Below are positions 42,534 to 51,889 of a stretch of DNA of 64,000 bases, piece by piece. This stretch comes from Candidatus Obscuribacter phosphatis (GTDB taxonomy: Bacteria > Cyanobacteriota > Vampirovibrionia > Obscuribacterales > Obscuribacteraceae), in contig MOYA01000001.1 in the NCBI GenBank assembly GCA_001899315.1, positions 1,518,884-1,582,883 on the forward strand. The letters run 5' to 3'. The notes under the pieces are model-generated. The model was not told the origin of the DNA and made no database searches. It saw only the letters and a list, made by a program, of their open reading frames with translations. Made by a program: the position numbers and the translations under genes. Each line of letters opens with the position of its first letter. The stretch's first letter is position 1.

Positions 42534-43400
42534 TTGAGATTTCCACAAATATCCATTCTATTTCTAGCGCTTGGATCCTCTGTAGTTTTTACGTTGCCAG
42601 GTTTCTCTGCTGATTCGGATGAGACAACTCTTCGCAAGCAAGCAGAAGACTATGCCAAAGCATTTTCAGCTGGAGACTTTCAAGCTGTGGCAAACTGCTG
42701 GGCTACAGATGGAACTTTCACGGATGCGGACGGGAACAGGTATTCAGGAAGGGAATCGATAGCCAGATATTTCAAGGAAATTCTCTCAGGCCCAATGCAC
42801 CCATCCTTGCAAGTCAAGATAGACAAGATCAGACAGCTCAATGATTCTGTCGCAGTTGAAGAAGGCACCACAGTTGCAGACGCCTTGAGCGAGCAAAATT
42901 ATCTAGCTGTGCACGTTAAGCGCGGCGGTCAATGGGTAATGCTCGATGTTATGGAAACAAACAGCAATGCTAAAGCAAAACTCTCAGACCTCTCTTGGTT
43001 AATTGGCGATTGGAAAGCTGAAGGCAAAGATAACTTGATGGAGGTCAAGGTAAAGGAGCTTGAAAGTAAGTTTCTCTCGGTCTCTTATTTACTCAATGGA
43101 AAACTCGTGGCAGAAGAGAAGATTGGAATTAATCCGAAGAACGGTCTACTCTCATCATGGATGTTCAGTGCCAATGGCGGCGTGGGAACGGCATATTGGG
43201 TAAGAGAGGGTAAGTTGTGGACCAAGATGGCAGAGAGCTACGAGGTTTCAGGGCTCAAAAGTGGAGCAGTCTACAATCTAAAAGTCTTGTCCCCTGACTC
43301 ATTTGTCTGGAATTCCAGTTCTAGATACATTGCTGGCAATAGACTAGCGGATGGAAAAGCAGTTCAGATGGTTAGATGCGCAAAAGGCGAGGGCAAGTAA
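42534..43400 (+). CDS. Secreted SnoaL/DUF4440-like protein
   Basis: A 288-residue exported protein. Start is TTG with GAGG 8 bases upstream. The signal peptide is MRFPQISILFLALGSSVVF with cleavage near GFSA. Residues about 30-145 follow the NTF2/SnoaL pattern (YAKAFSAGDFQAVANCWATD, YSGRESIARYFKEIL). Residues 150-285 form a second beta-rich domain (WLIGDWKAEGKDN) like those that follow SnoaL in some planctomycete-type proteins. Enzymatic or binding role unknown. The stop TAA directly abuts the ATG of the glycine-rich secreted protein gene, so the pair is coupled. Confidence 0.75.
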   Translation: MRFPQISILFLALGSSVVFTLPGFSADSDETTLRKQAEDYAKAFSAGDFQAVANCWATDGTFTDADGNRYSGRESIARYFKEILSGPMHPSLQVKIDKIRQLNDSVAVEEGTTVADALSEQNYLAVHVKRGGQWVMLDVMETNSNAKAKLSDLSWLIGDWKAEGKDNLMEVKVKELESKFLSVSYLLNGKLVAEEKIGINPKNGLLSSWMFSANGGVGTAYWVREGKLWTKMAESYEVSGLKSGAVYNLKVLSPDSFVWNSSSRYIAGNRLADGKAVQMVRCAKGEGK

Positions 43401-44513
43401 ATGAGAACCAAATTTTTGCCTTTATTCAAACTAACAGTGCTATGCGCTTCTCTATTCTTGCTGCCTCCATGCGAAGCTAGAGGCGGAGGTGGTCACGGAG
43501 GTGGCGGCTTTAGAGGTGGCATGGGTGGAGGCTTCGACAGAGGATTCGGTGACCGAGGTTTTGGAGATCGTGGATTTGGTGACCGCGGTTTTGGCGACAG
43601 AGGTTTTGGAGATCGTGGATTCGGTGACGACTCCTTTAGAGGAGATAATGGACCTCTAAATAGAGTTAGTGAATCGGACTTAAGGGCTGGCGCTGATAGA
43701 GTTTGGAATAACAGAGACGACGGGCTAGCCAGTGATGGTCTTAACTTTGGCATGAGAGATGGAGCAATTACCAGGAATCTCTCCCCGGCATATCTCACAG
43801 GCCGAGGCTCAGAGTTAAGAAATGCTTTCAACAGATACGATGTTTTCCGAAATGGATACTGGAATCGCTATCCAGGCTCTTGGTGGTATAGAGGCTGGGG
43901 TGACTATTATCCGTGGGCTTATGTAGGCTGGGGAGACCTGGCTGGATACTGGGGAATTCCGGCAGTCGATGCACCAACAGATTACGATTACGGTGACAAT
44001 ATTTATTATCAGAACGATAATGTCTACTACGGCTCACAACCGGTAGCAACTGCCTCGGACTATTATCAACAGGCGCAGTCACTAGCAACGACTCCAGCAC
44101 CAGCAGTGATGGCGAATGGCCAACCAACAAATACCGGACCGGCAAGCTCGTGGAAACCATTAGGGGTTTATGCACTGAGCCAGAACGGTGAACCATCTAC
44201 AACGATGTTTCAATTAGCCGTGAATAAAGATGGTGTGCTTCGAGGTAACTACTTCAACAGTCTTACTGATGAAAACAAACCAATTCGCGGCAAAGTAGAT
44301 AAGAAGACGATGCGCGCAGCCTGGATTGTCGAGGGCAATTCCAAAGTCGTATACGAAGCGGGTCTTTCAAACCTCTTACATCCGCAGTGCAGCGCCCTTG
44401 TACACAAGGGCAAAGATACAACCGAGCAGTGGATAATGGTTAAGATTGACCAAAAAAATAATACAGCCAATTCCAGCAAGAGCATCGGTGAAAAAGTATC
44501 CTGGAAGCAGTAG
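43401..44513 (+). CDS. Secreted glycine-rich protein with FGDRG repeats
   Basis: A 370-residue exported protein with signal peptide (LTVLCASLFLLPPCEA). A Gly/His-rich start (RGGGGHGGGGFRGG) is followed by FDRG, five exact FGDRG units and a final FGDD. The DNA of the repeats varies at third positions (ggt/gga/ggc, cga/cgt/cgc/aga), so the protein repeat is maintained. A Tyr/Trp-rich central region (YWNRYPGSWWYRGWGDYY, YYQNDNVYYGS) leads to a beta-rich C-terminal domain (from about 255). It is probably a surface or matrix protein, which is inference. GAGGGC precedes the ATG. Confidence 0.75.
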   Translation: MRTKFLPLFKLTVLCASLFLLPPCEARGGGGHGGGGFRGGMGGGFDRGFGDRGFGDRGFGDRGFGDRGFGDRGFGDDSFRGDNGPLNRVSESDLRAGADRVWNNRDDGLASDGLNFGMRDGAITRNLSPAYLTGRGSELRNAFNRYDVFRNGYWNRYPGSWWYRGWGDYYPWAYVGWGDLAGYWGIPAVDAPTDYDYGDNIYYQNDNVYYGSQPVATASDYYQQAQSLATTPAPAVMANGQPTNTGPASSWKPLGVYALSQNGEPSTTMFQLAVNKDGVLRGNYFNSLTDENKPIRGKVDKKTMRAAWIVEGNSKVVYEAGLSNLLHPQCSALVHKGKDTTEQWIMVKIDQKNNTANSSKSIGEKVSWKQ

Positions 44514-46938
44514 TGACTTCCCAAAGCTTTGGCTGTTGTTCCTTGGAATATTTGGTTCAGCTTTTGCTTACGGTCAAAGCCTTTGTCTTGGATTAATCTC
44601 CGAAGACTGGATTCATGTATTCTTTGCCAAGCTTGGTGCCGATGGAAATTTAACCTATCTGGTCCAAAATTTCACGGGACCTTGGCTACAGACTTCTCGC
44701 ATCGGCTACTTTTATAGGCCAGCAATCGAATTTTCATTTCTGCTTGAAGTCATACTTTCTAAGCACTTCCATGCGCTGACTCAATCTTCTCAATCTCAGA
44801 CGCCTTCCTGGTTATTCCATCTATCAAACTGCCTAATTCACGCCCTAACCAGCTACATGGTTGGGAAACTGGCGTTCCAGCTAGCCGTATGGACTCAAGC
44901 AAAGAAACCTAGAGTAGCGGCGATGATTGCTACCAGCCTGTTCGCCGTCAATCCCTTGGCTCAAGAAACGGTAGTTTGGATCACGTGTCGATGCGACGGT
45001 CTGATGGCATTATTCTCCTTGCTATCAATTAGCAAGTACATTGATTATTTAAGGACCACCAGAGGAAGATACCTATCTCTTACTTACTTTATCTTGGCAC
45101 TACTCTGTAAAGAAACCGCTTTAATACTGCCAGTGGTGCTCTTTCTCCTCTTTGCATTCGCTCCCAATAGTCATAAACTGCCATTCAAGCAAAGTTTCCT
45201 AATTCAGTTTTTGGCGACAGACCTTATATTTGCACTTATTAGAAGCCACCTACTTGGGTATAAAAGCTCGTACACCGTCTCGACGCTGTCATTCCCGCAT
45301 GCCCTCTTCGACTCAATTAGCTATATTCTGTTTCCTTTCAACCATGCGAGATACCCAGATTCGTCCCTCCTGATTTTGCCTATAGCAGCCTATTATTTAT
45401 TGGCGGTAGTGCTGCTTAAGGAAGCACGACAAAGGTTTCGCTTGCAGCTACGGTTAAACCTTTTAGCATTGACCGCAGCATTTTTAACACTGACACCAGC
45501 TCTTCAAGTATTCAAAGTTCTTCCGAATCTATTCGGAACAAGATTTCTCTACCTTCCGATGGCTTTCCTTTTTTCCCTCTTTGGCGTCATGGTTTCAGGA
45601 GTGGAAAAGCGATCTCTGGCGTCCAAAACCCTCTGTATGGTCTTGCTATCTGCCACAATTTGCTGGTTAAACCTGATTCCATTCAAGGAACTCGATCTAA
45701 TTCAAAGTCGGCTAATTACCTATTGTGAGCCATTCCTAAACGGAAGAGTCGAAGCATACAGGCTGTGCATACTCAACATTCCTTTCAATACTAGATCTGA
45801 AGCGCTCTTGGCTGACATCTGGCAAACCAGAGTGGCTCTGAGCAAAGCAAATCTTGAAAGCTTCTATTCAAGCAATAACGTCATTACTTCAATTTCTTGC
45901 CGTCCATATCAAGATCTCTTTGATCCAACTAAAGTCTGGAGACAAATTCGAAAAGCTAGAACCCAGCTTTTGGTGGTAAATCCTGGGGAAGAAAATCCAT
46001 TTCTCTCGCCGAATGTATCAATAGCAAGAGATTGGATAGATACTTCTACTGAGAAGTTGCTTCTGCCTATAAATCTTGCTAAACAGATAAATCACAGGAT
46101 CTCTTACATCCCAATTCCTAGCCAAAGCAAGGTAGCAAATAAATTCCGAGAATGCGAATGGATAGAAATTGACATTCGCAAGGAAGGTAGCAGGCCGCAA
46201 GCTCGAAAAATAGTCTATGCATTCCCCCGCTACAACAATCTTCCAGCAGAGCGATTTACCTTAGCCTGGGAAACAGAGTTAACGAAGCCAATTTTTCCCG
46301 GTCCATGCTTGTCGGCAGAGCATCCAAGCCAGCTAAATGCAGACTTAATCACCTATCGTTTTCCAGTTGCTGACAAGGTATCCTTTCGCCTAGCAAGCAA
46401 CCTAAGAAGTCTGAATTTGCTTGGTTTAGAACCGAATTGGAAGATTGAGAGGATCGAGCTTTGCCGAAATCACCTGATACCAAGAATTAGTCCAGTGATT
46501 AGTCTCCCTATAGAAGAGAAGGATACATATTCCAGCGTTGAGACTGATGAACTCGAGGACATTCTGGTTACCTCAGGGAAAATAGAATTTCAAATAGATG
46601 AAGAGATAAACAGAGAAATTTCTCACTACAGAGTCGAGGTTGGCAAGGTGGACCAGACTTTTGCCGATCAAGACGAAGCTTTGATTACAGCTAAGCCGAC
46701 AGAATCTCTTACTACAAAATTCGAGACAAAGTCGAGGCGATTCTCAGTTGATACAGCCAACCTTCAGGATCAAGGACTATACCAATTGAGAGTGATTGCA
46801 CTTGATGGAAATGGCAATGACGTTGGATTTTATAGCTTCCCTGAAACCGTCATATACAGAAAGGCTGGCTTCCAAAAGCACAATTACAAAACTTCTGCAG
46901 TTGACCGGCTTCGCTTCGAGATGAAACCGGGTATTTAG
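44488..46938 (+). CDS. Large GT-C-like membrane protein with C-terminal soluble domain
   Basis: About 816 residues. The N-terminal 430 residues are polytopic (roughly 10 helices) with an acidic pair in the first loop (LISEDWIHVFF), then GYFYRPAIEFSFLLE, FHLSNCLIHALTSY and NPLAQETVVWITCRCDG. This is the O-GlcNAc/PMT-like GT-C layout. The C-terminal half is soluble and beta-rich (ISHYRVEVGKVDQTF), probably extracytoplasmic. The frame reaches TTG 44446, overlapping the previous gene by 68 bases; GTG 44488 gives a more usual MKKYPG start and 26-base overlap. It is similar in layout to 1241-2947. Function unknown. Confidence 0.6.
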   Translation: MKKYPGSSSDFPKLWLLFLGIFGSAFAYGQSLCLGLISEDWIHVFFAKLGADGNLTYLVQNFTGPWLQTSRIGYFYRPAIEFSFLLEVILSKHFHALTQSSQSQTPSWLFHLSNCLIHALTSYMVGKLAFQLAVWTQAKKPRVAAMIATSLFAVNPLAQETVVWITCRCDGLMALFSLLSISKYIDYLRTTRGRYLSLTYFILALLCKETALILPVVLFLLFAFAPNSHKLPFKQSFLIQFLATDLIFALIRSHLLGYKSSYTVSTLSFPHALFDSISYILFPFNHARYPDSSLLILPIAAYYLLAVVLLKEARQRFRLQLRLNLLALTAAFLTLTPALQVFKVLPNLFGTRFLYLPMAFLFSLFGVMVSGVEKRSLASKTLCMVLLSATICWLNLIPFKELDLIQSRLITYCEPFLNGRVEAYRLCILNIPFNTRSEALLADIWQTRVALSKANLESFYSSNNVITSISCRPYQDLFDPTKVWRQIRKARTQLLVVNPGEENPFLSPNVSIARDWIDTSTEKLLLPINLAKQINHRISYIPIPSQSKVANKFRECEWIEIDIRKEGSRPQARKIVYAFPRYNNLPAERFTLAWETELTKPIFPGPCLSAEHPSQLNADLITYRFPVADKVSFRLASNLRSLNLLGLEPNWKIERIELCRNHLIPRISPVISLPIEEKDTYSSVETDELEDILVTSGKIEFQIDEEINREISHYRVEVGKVDQTFADQDEALITAKPTESLTTKFETKSRRFSVDTANLQDQGLYQLRVIALDGNGNDVGFYSFPETVIYRKAGFQKHNYKTSAVDRLRFEMKPGI

Positions 46939-46944
46939 CTGCGC

Positions 46945-47547
46945 CTATTGCTCCGCCGGCGGTGCAGCGTTCTGCGCGCCCTCAGGTGACGTTGCTCCCG
47001 TCTGAACTGGCGGAGATACAGTATATGTCCAAGTTGCTTTCAGCTTTGGATCATTCATCGTGAAGGTAGTGATTTGTGCTTTCTCAAAGTAATCTTTCAC
47101 AGGATCAACGATCTGATGACGTTGTTCCTTATCCTGTAATGCAACTTCGCAATTGACCTCTACTGGTCCCTCGCTATTTTTATCAACTTCAGCGCCACCT
47201 CTTAACCACTTAAAGGAGGCGGTCCCTCCTATTCCGGTCACACCTTCAGTTATTTTCCCCTCAATAATCTGCCTAGCATCCAAATAGGTCACTTTTGCCA
47301 TGGGATCCTCAGGCTGCGGCTTCTTATTCATCAATTGGCCGACCCAGCTGCCCTGTGCCATCACAATAAGTCCCACAATTACAGCCATGATTGCCCCAAC
47401 AATAGGCAGAAGATTAATAGGAGGTTTTCTGCTTTCCTCGCCAAGCATTTTGCTATAGCTTCTACGACGGCGTTGAGGGGTTCCGCAAGAAGGACAAACC
47501 TCCTCATGCCCGTGCAGTGGTACCTTACAAGTAGGACAATCGTGCAT
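46945..47547 (-). CDS. Zinc-ribbon, single-pass membrane protein
   Basis: A 200-residue protein. An N-terminal zinc ribbon with four Cys (CPTC at 4-7, CPSC at 18-21) faces the cytoplasm, followed by a basic stretch (RRRRSYSK), one membrane helix (LLPIVGAIMAVIVGLIVMA) and an extracytoplasmic domain of about 120 residues with no known fold (YLDARQIIEGKITEGVTGIG). The C-terminus is Pro/Ala-rich. It resembles DUF-type zinc ribbon membrane proteins whose role is unclear. It follows the rhomboid gene by about 95 bases on the same strand. Confidence 0.65.
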   Translation of the reverse strand: MHDCPTCKVPLHGHEEVCPSCGTPQRRRRSYSKMLGEESRKPPINLLPIVGAIMAVIVGLIVMAQGSWVGQLMNKKPQPEDPMAKVTYLDARQIIEGKITEGVTGIGGTASFKWLRGGAEVDKNSEGPVEVNCEVALQDKEQRHQIVDPVKDYFEKAQITTFTMNDPKLKATWTYTVSPPVQTGATSPEGAQNAAPPAEQ

Positions 47548-47642
47548 TAATCTCTTCCATAAAACCGTAGCTATAAATCTAGCATCATTTGCGTTTTAGT
47601 AAACTCCCTTACCTTACCTATCTTTTGAGCCAGCACCTTAGG

Positions 47643-49313
47643 CTAGATAAACGTTTGTGTGCCATCAACTTCTCCTTCAAGCGAAGCCAAGCTCGCAGGA
47701 TCTCTCACAGAAATCAGTGAGCCCATCAAGAAACCTGATAGCAAACCACCCAAATGCGCGAACACCGCAATGAAAGGTATGACATGGTCAAGAACCATTT
47801 GAAACAAAGTCAAACCAGTCATAAAGCTAAGGTATCGGAGCTTGAGATTGCGCGGCAAGATTTTTATTTTGTATATTCCAACAGCGCAAGCGGCAAAGAC
47901 AGCCTGAATAGCCCCCGAAGCCCCCACTGCAATCTTGTCAGAGAGAAAAAGATGGAAAACTCCTGAAAGTATTCCACCAACAAAGTAAATCGCCAGGAAT
48001 CGGCTTGAGCCAAAGATGTTCTCAGCTATACGCCCAAAAACATACAATCCAATCAGATTAGAGCCTATGTGTAATACATCACTGTGATAGAAGAGATAAG
48101 TTATAAGCCTGTAGTACTGCTCTCTCTTCACAACCGATTCAAAATCCACCCCCATGGAAAGAGGACTAATTGGGCTTTCAACCGGTATTCCAAGTGGCAG
48201 CAAAAAACTAACTGAGACAACAAACATCATTATCGAAGTAATGCAGATTACGTTCACACAGATTGACTGTCTTCTTGGAGAGAGAATTTCTTGAATAAAT
48301 GCAGCTCGCTTGAATAGCTGCCAAACAGATGAGACTTCCTTCAATACAGAGGGATCTTTGGGGTCAATTTTTCTTTCTAATTCTGCGCCATCTAATAATG
48401 GAGTCATTAAACGAGAAGCGCGACTTTGAATCAGATGGACTTTCGACTTAGAGCAATCTTCTAAAAGCGATTGGGCTCTGGTTCTATCGCCACATGCCAG
48501 CTCGCACCTTGCGCTCCAGAGACTGATCAGACCTGGCGCCAGGCGAGCCTTTGTGGCTTCGAGGACTTTTACCAGCTTATAGAACTCCGTCCTAGCACCG
48601 GTGAGGCTAAAAAATGGCAAGACGCTTGTTGCTATGCTTGAGAGAGGAAAAATAGACTCTTCGAAATGTGCCTCTCGAAGTTTATCCGCAGCTTCTTTCA
48701 CTTCACCAAATTCCAGTTTCATTCTAGCTATTAGAAGTCCTAAGCTACGAGAAAAGACCTCGTCGTCCTTCGCAAGCTCATCGTAGAGTGAGCTTACTTT
48801 CTCCCAATTCCAGAGAATTGCCTCGCCATCAATCTTGTACTTAAGGGGCCAAGGTTTGAACATAGGAGGAATATCTTTTTCCTTCAACCATGGCTCAAGA
48901 TATTTCTCGGCTTCCGCTGGTTTCTCTAGAAGGTAAGCCGCATATGCCATGTGAAGGTCATGGCGAAATTTCCCAGATTTTCCCCAAATGAGCCAAGGTT
49001 CAATATTTGCCCAAGTTTCAATAGCGTTTGCATCAAGATCGTACATAGCGTCAGTCAGCGCCCTGCTTACATAGATTGCAGGCACATGAAAAAACAATAG
49101 GAGGCACCAGCCAGTCCAAATCGCCAACTGTTCATCCTTAACTACAAGAAGAGGAACTAAAATTCCAGTTAGAACAATTATTGGCTGCAAGGCATTCAGG
49201 GCTCCCCAGCGCAAGGGTTGCATCAACCTTACAAATAGAGACAGCCCAGATAGGGCGAACAAAAACGAGAGATGAACCCAAACTATGCTAAGACTTGGAA
49301 TCAAGTGCCACAC
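47643..49313 (-). CDS. Rhomboid-family intramembrane serine protease with TPR-like insert
   Basis: A 556-residue protein. Two or three N-terminal membrane helices precede a soluble helical region (about 95-315) with TPR-like units (HDLHMAYAAYLLEKPAEAEK). The C-terminal rhomboid core has the HIGSN region, the catalytic serine motif VGASGAIQAVFA and the second catalytic residue in FAHLGGLLSGFLMG. So the Ser-His dyad is intact. The GTG start overlaps the nanE stop by 13 bases. The large soluble insert is unusual for rhomboids and may recruit substrates. Substrate unknown. Confidence 0.85.
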   Translation of the reverse strand: MWHLIPSLSIVWVHLSFLFALSGLSLFVRLMQPLRWGALNALQPIIVLTGILVPLLVVKDEQLAIWTGWCLLLFFHVPAIYVSRALTDAMYDLDANAIETWANIEPWLIWGKSGKFRHDLHMAYAAYLLEKPAEAEKYLEPWLKEKDIPPMFKPWPLKYKIDGEAILWNWEKVSSLYDELAKDDEVFSRSLGLLIARMKLEFGEVKEAADKLREAHFEESIFPLSSIATSVLPFFSLTGARTEFYKLVKVLEATKARLAPGLISLWSARCELACGDRTRAQSLLEDCSKSKVHLIQSRASRLMTPLLDGAELERKIDPKDPSVLKEVSSVWQLFKRAAFIQEILSPRRQSICVNVICITSIMMFVVSVSFLLPLGIPVESPISPLSMGVDFESVVKREQYYRLITYLFYHSDVLHIGSNLIGLYVFGRIAENIFGSSRFLAIYFVGGILSGVFHLFLSDKIAVGASGAIQAVFAACAVGIYKIKILPRNLKLRYLSFMTGLTLFQMVLDHVIPFIAVFAHLGGLLSGFLMGSLISVRDPASLASLEGEVDGTQTFI

Positions 49314-50122
49314 CTAGAACTAGCGATTTCATCTAGATGCTGCACATAGTTATCATTAGGTCGAAACTGTACAGGCATCGCCAGAGGCTGGGGAATTGCC
49401 CGGACAAATCTCTCAGTTATCAATTGAGGACGTGTAATTGCCGAACCAACAACTACAGCATGAGCACCAAGTTCGAAAGCCTCAGTCAACTCTTCCGGTC
49501 TCCAAACCCTTCCCTCAAGAATCACTGGAACTTTTAAATGGGACACCAGTTCCTTCAGAAGTTCCAGGCCGGGTCCAACATCCTTTGGCAACGCTGTTTC
49601 GGCAGTATATCCAAACAATGTTGTGGACACGATATCGGCTCCAGCTTGAGCGGCATTCAATCCTTCAGAAAAGGTGGCGCAGTCGGCCCAAACCAGGCAT
49701 CCCAGCTCTGCATGAATCTTCGCGATAGTTTCAGCGAGACTAAGATTGTCGGACCGCTTCCTGCCAGTAGCATCTAAAGCGATGATGTCCGCTCCTGCTT
49801 CAGCCAAATGCTGAGCTTCGACGAAACTAGCAGTTATGTAAGCAGAGCTAAGCCGGTCTTGAGCCGGAACATCTGCCTTGGTAAGGCCGACAATCGGCAC
49901 GAAACCTTCATAGAGCTTATCAACATGCTCTCTGACGTACTTTATATTCTCGATTCCCTCTAGGCGAAGCCCTCCACAGCCACCATTTAGAGCGGAGAGG
50001 GAGAGAGCAAGAATATGACTCTTGTGGCAGAGTGGCTCGCCAACCGAAGCCTGACAGGAAACCACGAGCTTCCCTCTCAGCGCACTGAATAAAGCGTCTT
50101 TCGACTTGAGGTGATTTTCCAC
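49301..50122 (-). CDS. nanE: N-acetylmannosamine-6-phosphate 2-epimerase
   Basis: NanE converts ManNAc-6-P to GlcNAc-6-P, using a TIM barrel. Motifs: LRGKLVVSCQASVGEPL at the start, LNGGCGGLRLEGIENI, VPIVGLTKAD, IIALDATGRKR, LVWADCATFSEG, ADIVSTTLFGYT, VILEGRVWRPEEL and AHAVVVGSAITRP. The frame extends to a TTG at 50167 overlapping the ALDH gene, but GTG 50122 lies after the ALDH stop and gives the usual short N-terminus. No nanA or nanK is present. It lies between ALDH and rhomboid genes with overlaps, so co-expression is expected. Confidence 0.9.
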   Translation of the reverse strand: MENHLKSKDALFSALRGKLVVSCQASVGEPLCHKSHILALSLSALNGGCGGLRLEGIENIKYVREHVDKLYEGFVPIVGLTKADVPAQDRLSSAYITASFVEAQHLAEAGADIIALDATGRKRSDNLSLAETIAKIHAELGCLVWADCATFSEGLNAAQAGADIVSTTLFGYTAETALPKDVGPGLELLKELVSHLKVPVILEGRVWRPEELTEAFELGAHAVVVGSAITRPQLITERFVRAIPQPLAMPVQFRPNDNYVQHLDEIASSRCGT

Positions 50123-50136
50123 TTGTAGCTTTGTAC

Positions 50137-51597
50137 CTATTGCACCTGATTGTTCAAATTGAGACAAATGAATTTAGGTTGTGTCATCTCCATAAGAGCG
50201 TAACGAACACCCTCTAAGCCAAGACCAGATTCCTTACGTCCGCCATACGGCATGTGGTCAGCGCGGAAACTAGGAGTATCGTTCACTATAACACCACCAG
50301 CATCGATACCACGTGCCAACTTGAAGGCGACATCAATGTTACTGCTGAAGACCGCAGCTTGCAATCCGTACTGAGAATCATTCATTAATGCAAGAGCATC
50401 ATCTATAGTGTCATATTTCATCACAGACACTACCGGTCCAAACACTTCCTGACAAACAACATTCATATCACTGGTAGTATCAGCCAGGATAACCGGTGTC
50501 AAACAGTTATTTCCTTTTTGCTGACCACCATGCACCAATTTGGCTCCAGCCTTAACGGCATCCTGCACCCACTGACATGTCTTTTCAACCGAACCGGTGT
50601 CTATCATGGGGCCGACATCTGTTTTTTCGTCCAGAGGGTCCCCGACGGTGAGGGCACCTACCAAAGAACTAAATTGAGAGAGAAACTTCTCATAAATTCT
50701 CTCTTGAACATAAACACGCTGAACCGAAATGCAAATCTGTCCAGCGTGAGCATAGCCTCCGCGACATGCAGCCTTAGCAGCCATTTCAATGTCGGCATCA
50801 GAATGCACAACAATACCAGCATTACCGCCCAGCTCTAGAATCACACGCACGCCTGGGTGCACCTCACCTCTGAGGCGCCAGCCCACTTCCTGGCTGCCAG
50901 TAAATGTAAGAACGGCAATACGCTTATCCCTAACCAAGGCATTCCCTTTAGAACCACGGCAAGGCGTCAAAATGAGCGCCCCTTCGGGCAAACCGGCTTT
51001 AGCGAGCAAGGCAGCCAGCTTAAAGCTGGACACAGGCGTGTTAGATGAGGGCTTTAGGACAACTGTATTGCCTGCAGCCAAGGCCGGAGCGAGCTTGTGC
51101 GCGACTAGATTAAGAGGAAAATTGAAAGGAGTGACGGCAGCAACAACTCCTACTGGCTCTCTTAGGACCATGGCTAGGCGAGCTTCATTGCCAGGTAAGT
51201 TATCCATGGCTAATTGCTCACCATCCAGACTGAGAGCCTCACGAGCCGCTATTGCGAAGGTGTTCGAGGCTCTGCTGACCTCGATTCTTGCATCTTTGAT
51301 TGGTTTACCGCCTTCAAGTGAGATGGTCTTAGCTAAGTCCTCAAGATTTTCAAGGATTAGCTTTGAAGCATTATTGAGAATCTCAGACCGCTTGTAAGCC
51401 GGCATCGACTTCATTACCGAATGAAAAGTCTTTTTAGCTTGCTCTAAAGCCATGTCGATGGCTTTCTCATCTGCCTGGCCAATGGCTGCTACGACTTCTC
51501 CAGAATAAGGACTTCTGACTTCCACATACTCATAAGAACTTTCGGGCAGTCCCTGAATGGACAAAGGGTACTTGACAATTTCTTTGAGCATTTTCAT
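50137..51597 (-). CDS. NAD(P)-dependent aldehyde dehydrogenase
   Basis: A 486-residue class I/II-like ALDH oxidising an aldehyde to an acid. Motifs: VTPFNFPLNLVAHKLAPALA, TFTGSQEVGWRL (nucleotide site), LELGGNAGIVVHSDADIE with the general-base Glu, and HAGQICISVQRVYV with the catalytic Cys. C-terminal motifs are QEVFGPVVSVMKYD and PYGGRKESGLGLEGVRYA. The sequence style is that of the lactaldehyde/GapN/sulfoacetaldehyde-like group; the substrate is not settled. AAGG lies 5 bases before the ATG. It is the first gene of the ALDH-nanE-rhomboid operon. Confidence 0.9.
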   Translation of the reverse strand: MKMLKEIVKYPLSIQGLPESSYEYVEVRSPYSGEVVAAIGQADEKAIDMALEQAKKTFHSVMKSMPAYKRSEILNNASKLILENLEDLAKTISLEGGKPIKDARIEVSRASNTFAIAAREALSLDGEQLAMDNLPGNEARLAMVLREPVGVVAAVTPFNFPLNLVAHKLAPALAAGNTVVLKPSSNTPVSSFKLAALLAKAGLPEGALILTPCRGSKGNALVRDKRIAVLTFTGSQEVGWRLRGEVHPGVRVILELGGNAGIVVHSDADIEMAAKAACRGGYAHAGQICISVQRVYVQERIYEKFLSQFSSLVGALTVGDPLDEKTDVGPMIDTGSVEKTCQWVQDAVKAGAKLVHGGQQKGNNCLTPVILADTTSDMNVVCQEVFGPVVSVMKYDTIDDALALMNDSQYGLQAAVFSSNIDVAFKLARGIDAGGVIVNDTPSFRADHMPYGGRKESGLGLEGVRYALMEMTQPKFICLNLNNQVQ

Positions 51598-51812
51598 CTA
51601 GACCTTCGATAAAGAGGATTTAATAATGTGACCGTAAACTCGCCACGTTGAGAGGTGCTCGCCAAATATATATCTAGCTGGGACAACTCCATGGCGGTTA
51701 TGCAGTATTAACAGCATCAAATTATATCTAAATCGAACTCAGGTTCCATTGATAAGGTCCACTTGAAAAGCACTTAAACCAAGTTCAGAATAAAGGAATT
51801 AGGAGGTTTTCA

Positions 51813-51827
51813 ATGGTAGATTATTAG
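51813..51827 (+). other. Possible four-codon leader ORF with ideal ribosome site
   Basis: AGGAGG followed 6 bases later by ATG GTA GAT TAT TAG, 62 bases before the M23 peptidase start. This is the most perfect Shine-Dalgarno in the neighbourhood, yet the frame ends after four codons. It may be a leader minigene or ribosome standby site. Confidence 0.3.
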
Positions 51828-51889
51828 CTGGCAAAGCATGGTGAGTCATAGCCGTTCAGGCAATGCAGGATATTTAGATTCTGGAGCTT

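Noticed and set aside
43541-43630. Tandem DNA repeats considered as CRISPR or minisatellite
   Set aside because: They are 15-base in-frame codons for FGDRG with no spacers; explained by the protein repeat.
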